Shown here piece by piece: positions 63,002 to 64,000 of a DNA stretch of 64,000 nucleotides (positions within the stretch are counted from its first letter, which is position 1; every line of letters begins with the position of its first letter). The DNA is taken from NCBI GenBank assembly GCA_002423185.1, contig DIUX01000001.1:268050-332049 (forward strand). The letters are read 5' to 3'. The position numbers and the translations under genes were made by a program. Below the pieces are notes generated by a model, which was given only the letters and a program-made list of their open reading frames with translations, was not told the DNA's origin and did no database searches. The stretch is from Micavibrio sp. UBA6147. GTDB lineage: Bacteria > Pseudomonadota > Alphaproteobacteria > Micavibrionales > UBA1664.

Positions 63002-64000
63002 ATGAAGTCATCTTCTTTTAAAAATCTGTTTTTGTCTGTTCTCGTTGCGCCGTTCATTCTGACGGCTTGCGACAGTGCATCGAACTACACGAAGATTGAT
63101 CGCGGCGGCGACATGGAGTTCGGCGACTATAAAAAAGGACTTGAGGCGCGCCCCGCTGATTCCGACATGTTCGCGAATGAAAAGAACTCAAGCGTTCCCA
63201 AAATGATGGCCTTGTCGCAAGAGGACCTCCGCACATCGAATATTACAGGCAATATCCCGCTGGTGAGTGTGTCCGTAAACCAATTGGTGAGCCTGCGCGA
63301 CATTTTGTATGATTTGACCGACCAAGCCGAATTTGACCTTATTCTTGACCCGTCCATCAGTGGATCGATCATCTATACCGCACGGAACAAGCCGTTTGAC
63401 CAAGTCATCGCTGAAATCGCCGATCTTGCCGGTTTGAAATATGAGTTCAAAGGCCGGAATCTGCGGATCGAAGTCGATCGTCCTTACATGAAGCGTTACA
63501 ATATTTCATACTTGAATATTATTCGCGGTTTTGAAAGCACGGTGACGGCTTCCGTCACTGTTGGCACGGCCGAAGGTAACGGCTCAAGCTATAACCTGAA
63601 CAGCAGCAGCGATTCCGATTTTTGGCTGGATTTGAGCTCCAATCTTGCCCAGATCATGGGCCTGACCGAGCGCTTTAACTATGTTTTGCGCACGTCGGTT
63701 GACCCTAGAGCCGAAGTTATTGCCGTCTCCGCCGCTACGCCGGTTCCGTCATCATCTGCATCGTCCGCCGAAAATTCCGACGCAACGGGTGAAACGGCTA
63801 CTGCCGAGGGTGGAGCAACAACGGAAACTGCCACTGATGGCCAAGCCAGCGGCCAATCTCAAGAAAGCGGGGCTAGTCAGCAAGAGGGTGGCGAAGTTGT
63901 CCAGTCTTTCATCGTCAACAAACTCGCCGGTATGGTTACAATCTATGGCACGGATCGTCAGCAAAAGACGATTGAGGCCTATCTTGAAGAATTGCAACGC
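63002..64000 (+). CDS. mshL: Lipoprotein secretin, MshL/PilQ-like, 3' end beyond window
   Basis: The first 333 codons of a longer gene, open to the end of the window. A lipoprotein signal ends in LTACD (Cys about residue 23). An N-domain with a STN-like segment (NKPFDQVIAEIADLAGLKYE) is followed by RPYMKRYNISYLNI, typical of MshL, and SDSDFWLDLSSNL. A low-complexity Ser/Thr/Gly/Glu/Gln insert (about 243-293) precedes AGMVTIYGTDRQQKTIEAYL, the usual secretin N1-type repeat. The beta-barrel part is not in the window. It forms the outer-membrane pore through which the pilus leaves. Confidence 0.85.
   Translation, partial: MKSSSFKNLFLSVLVAPFILTACDSASNYTKIDRGGDMEFGDYKKGLEARPADSDMFANEKNSSVPKMMALSQEDLRTSNITGNIPLVSVSVNQLVSLRDILYDLTDQAEFDLILDPSISGSIIYTARNKPFDQVIAEIADLAGLKYEFKGRNLRIEVDRPYMKRYNISYLNIIRGFESTVTASVTVGTAEGNGSSYNLNSSSDSDFWLDLSSNLAQIMGLTERFNYVLRTSVDPRAEVIAVSAATPVPSSSASSAENSDATGETATAEGGATTETATDGQASGQSQESGASQQEGGEVVQSFIVNKLAGMVTIYGTDRQQKTIEAYLEELQR

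Noticed and set aside
1..64000. CRISPR arrays, insertion sequences or prophage genes
   Set aside because: No regularly spaced repeats, transposase or phage proteins were seen; the only extended repeats are the FG-GAP coding repeats.

Overview
The window reads as chromosomal DNA of a Gram-negative alphaproteobacterium. The evidence is a lipid A/KDO gene group (waaA, lpxK, lpxL-type), a DUF3126 protein, a DUF815 ATPase next to yajC-secD-secF, a class II (plant-type) DAHP synthase, an N-formylglutamate amidohydrolase family protein and olsBA ornithine-lipid genes. The large FG-GAP secreted proteins together with an MSHA-like type IV pilus resemble free-living or predatory lineages such as Micavibrio. 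That placement is inference; no 16S or other taxonomic marker is present. No insertion sequence, prophage or CRISPR array was seen.

Layout. (1) 1-13.2 kb: a head-to-tail array of five paralogous secreted FG-GAP beta-propeller proteins, the first cut by the window edge. Complete copies have a signal peptide, a small Cys-rich module and about 14 propeller repeats, which would suit two seven-bladed propellers. The first copy lacks 296 residues found in its neighbour. A strongly structured leader RNA candidate lies before the fourth copy. (2) 13.3-15.6 kb: a small membrane protein, a nucleoside 2-deoxyribosyltransferase family protein and a HExxH metallopeptidase-like protein. (3) 15.6-24.2 kb: housekeeping genes gltX, nadE, class II aroG and lipB, a LysR regulator and the N-formylglutamate amidohydrolase. 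(4) 24.4-31.6 kb: serS, pcm, an nlpD-like gene, the DUF815 ATPase and yajC-secD-secF. (5) 31.7-36.6 kb: gor and the lipid A/KDO operon waaA-lpxK-lpxL. (6) 36.7-43.6 kb: an M23 peptidase with an unrecognised C-terminal domain, DUF3126, a gmhA-like SIS protein, an M32-like carboxypeptidase and a photolyase. (7) 43.7-47.0 kb: a tight operon of four unrecognised genes just beyond the 3' end of tRNA-Arg(ACG); two of the four are paralogues. (8) 47.2-50.2 kb: a periplasmic coiled-coil/OmpA-like protein and olsB-olsA. (9) 50.4-64.0 kb: a type IV pilus (MSHA-like) assembly cluster on the plus strand.

The pilus cluster holds an extension ATPase, a platform protein that seems to begin at an ATT codon, a PilM/PilN-like fusion, PilO-like and PilP/MshK-like proteins, a lone ABC ATPase, an MshN-like membrane TPR protein, a prepilin peptidase-like protein with only the methylase half, two PilT-type ATPases and the start of a lipoprotein secretin that runs off the window. 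No pilin gene is present in the window.

The most promising unusual items are the internally deleted FG-GAP copy, the structured leader at 7137-7298, the ATT start of the platform protein, the half-length prepilin peptidase and the unknown operon at tRNA-Arg.
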